Shown here one piece after another: positions 13,877-14,242 of a DNA stretch of 14,242 nt (position 1 is its first letter; each line of letters opens with the position of its first letter). The stretch lies in the NCBI GenBank assembly GCA_013695905.1, contig JACCZQ010000232.1, positions 1 to 14,242 of the forward strand, written 5' to 3'. The position numbers and the translations under genes are program-made. Source of the stretch: Chthoniobacterales bacterium (GTDB lineage Bacteria; Verrucomicrobiota; Verrucomicrobiia; Chthoniobacterales; UBA10450). The notes under the pieces were generated by a model. That model worked only from the letters and a program-made list of their open reading frames with translations, was not told the DNA's origin and searched no databases.

Positions 13877-14242
13877 TTACTCCGTAGGCTCTTTAGGCAG
13901 ATCCTGCTTCAGGTATTCGAGGACGTCCTTGAACCGTGAAAAATTCTCCGGCGCCGCATCGACCAGCGCCTGGTGCGCATCCAGCATCTGCTGCGCCTGC
14001 TGCTGCTTCGCCACCGACGGCTCCTCCGCGCTCGAGCCGGGGAGGACCTCGCAGGCGGGGGCCGAGGCGCCATTCGCGTGAATGGTAAAAATCTGGTCCA
14101 ACCCGAGCCCGGTGAGCAGATCCCGGCTGCGCTCCCCGCAGTGCACCACATGCAGGCGGCCGTGCCCGAGCTCCTTCAGCCGGAGCGCGACACCCGCCAT
14201 CGTTCCCATGAAAGTCGAGTCCATCATCGCGCAGCTCTGCAG
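13877..14242 (-). CDS. STAS-domain anti-sigma factor antagonist, C-terminal part (5' end outside the window)
   Basis: The frame is open through the last base, reading LQSCAMMDSTFMGTMAG, so the ATG at 14227 is internal and the start is missing. The DSTFMG motif is the STAS phosphorylation site region (as DSTGLG in RsbV); its Ser/Thr pair is the likely acceptor. Next come LKELGHGRLHVVHCGERSRDLLTGLGLDQIFTIHANG, the normal end of a STAS domain, and an added tail of about 55 residues: a Q/A-rich helix, MLDAHQALVDAAPENFSRFKDVLEYLKQDLPKE. In partner switching the unphosphorylated form frees a sigma factor by binding its anti-sigma kinase. The phosphatase gene 17 bases downstream is its probable activator. 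The regulated sigma factor cannot be named. Confidence 0.88.
   Translation of the reverse strand: MQSCAMMDSTFMGTMAGVALRLKELGHGRLHVVHCGERSRDLLTGLGLDQIFTIHANGASAPACEVLPGSSAEEPSVAKQQQAQQMLDAHQALVDAAPENFSRFKDVLEYLKQDLPKEPTE

Noticed and set aside
1..14242. Search for CRISPR arrays, tRNAs, transposases, integrases, toxin-antitoxin pairs or defence operons
   Set aside because: No regularly spaced direct repeats, no tRNA-like cloverleaf and no mobile-element protein motifs were seen. The Uma2 protein alone, without partners, is not evidence for a defence system.

Overview
The window looks like a chromosomal housekeeping segment from a GC-rich, Gram-negative, didermic bacterium of the PVC group, most likely a Verrucomicrobiota member of the Chthoniobacterales or Opitutales type. 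The reasons are an LpxC-FabZ fusion followed by LpxA (so lipid A is made), a TIGR03790-type exported protein, a secreted sugar dehydrogenase ending in two 'STRG...AIGPSL...VEVF' repeats of a kind common in Verrucomicrobiota, and a STAS/SpoIIE-phosphatase pair. No phage, transposon, CRISPR array, tRNA or rRNA was seen. Assignment below phylum level is inference.

Layout. (1) 1-369 (+): the 3' end of a probable SAM-dependent methyltransferase. (2) 378-2528 (-): a secreted PQQ-type glucose/sorbosone dehydrogenase with a C-terminal repeat pair, divergent from (3) lpxC-fabZ and lpxA at 2631-4726 (+), which overlap by one base and cover the first steps of lipid A synthesis plus a fatty-acid dehydratase. 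(4) 4734-7084 (-): an MBL-fold hydrolase of the PhnP type, overlapping by 4 bp a downstream exported TIGR03790-family protein of unknown function. (5) 7166-9297 (+): recN and a small exported DUF6265-like protein, joined by an ATGA overlap. (6) 9299-14242 (-): one long co-directional run, read in transcription order as STAS anti-sigma-antagonist (cut by the window end), GAF-SpoIIE phosphatase, grpE, dnaJ, a Uma2-family protein and rsmE.

The genes fall into three themes: outer-membrane lipid synthesis (lpxC-fabZ, lpxA), stress sensing and protein or DNA repair (STAS, phosphatase, grpE, dnaJ, recN), and exported proteins of poorly known role (dehydrogenase with repeats, TIGR03790 protein, DUF6265 protein). 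Packing is tight: four in-operon start/stop overlaps and three tail-to-tail gene junctions with 8, 7 and 1 spacer bases. No stretch above 300 bases lacks a gene.

I did not find a defence system or other plainly new multi-gene machine. The most notable items are a polar 9-mer, TCGTTAGGC, repeated on one strand in unrelated contexts; an MBL gene whose conserved N-terminus has no ATG, GTG or TTG start; the MBL/TIGR03790 gene pair of unknown function; and the translational coupling of a partner-switching phosphatase to grpE.
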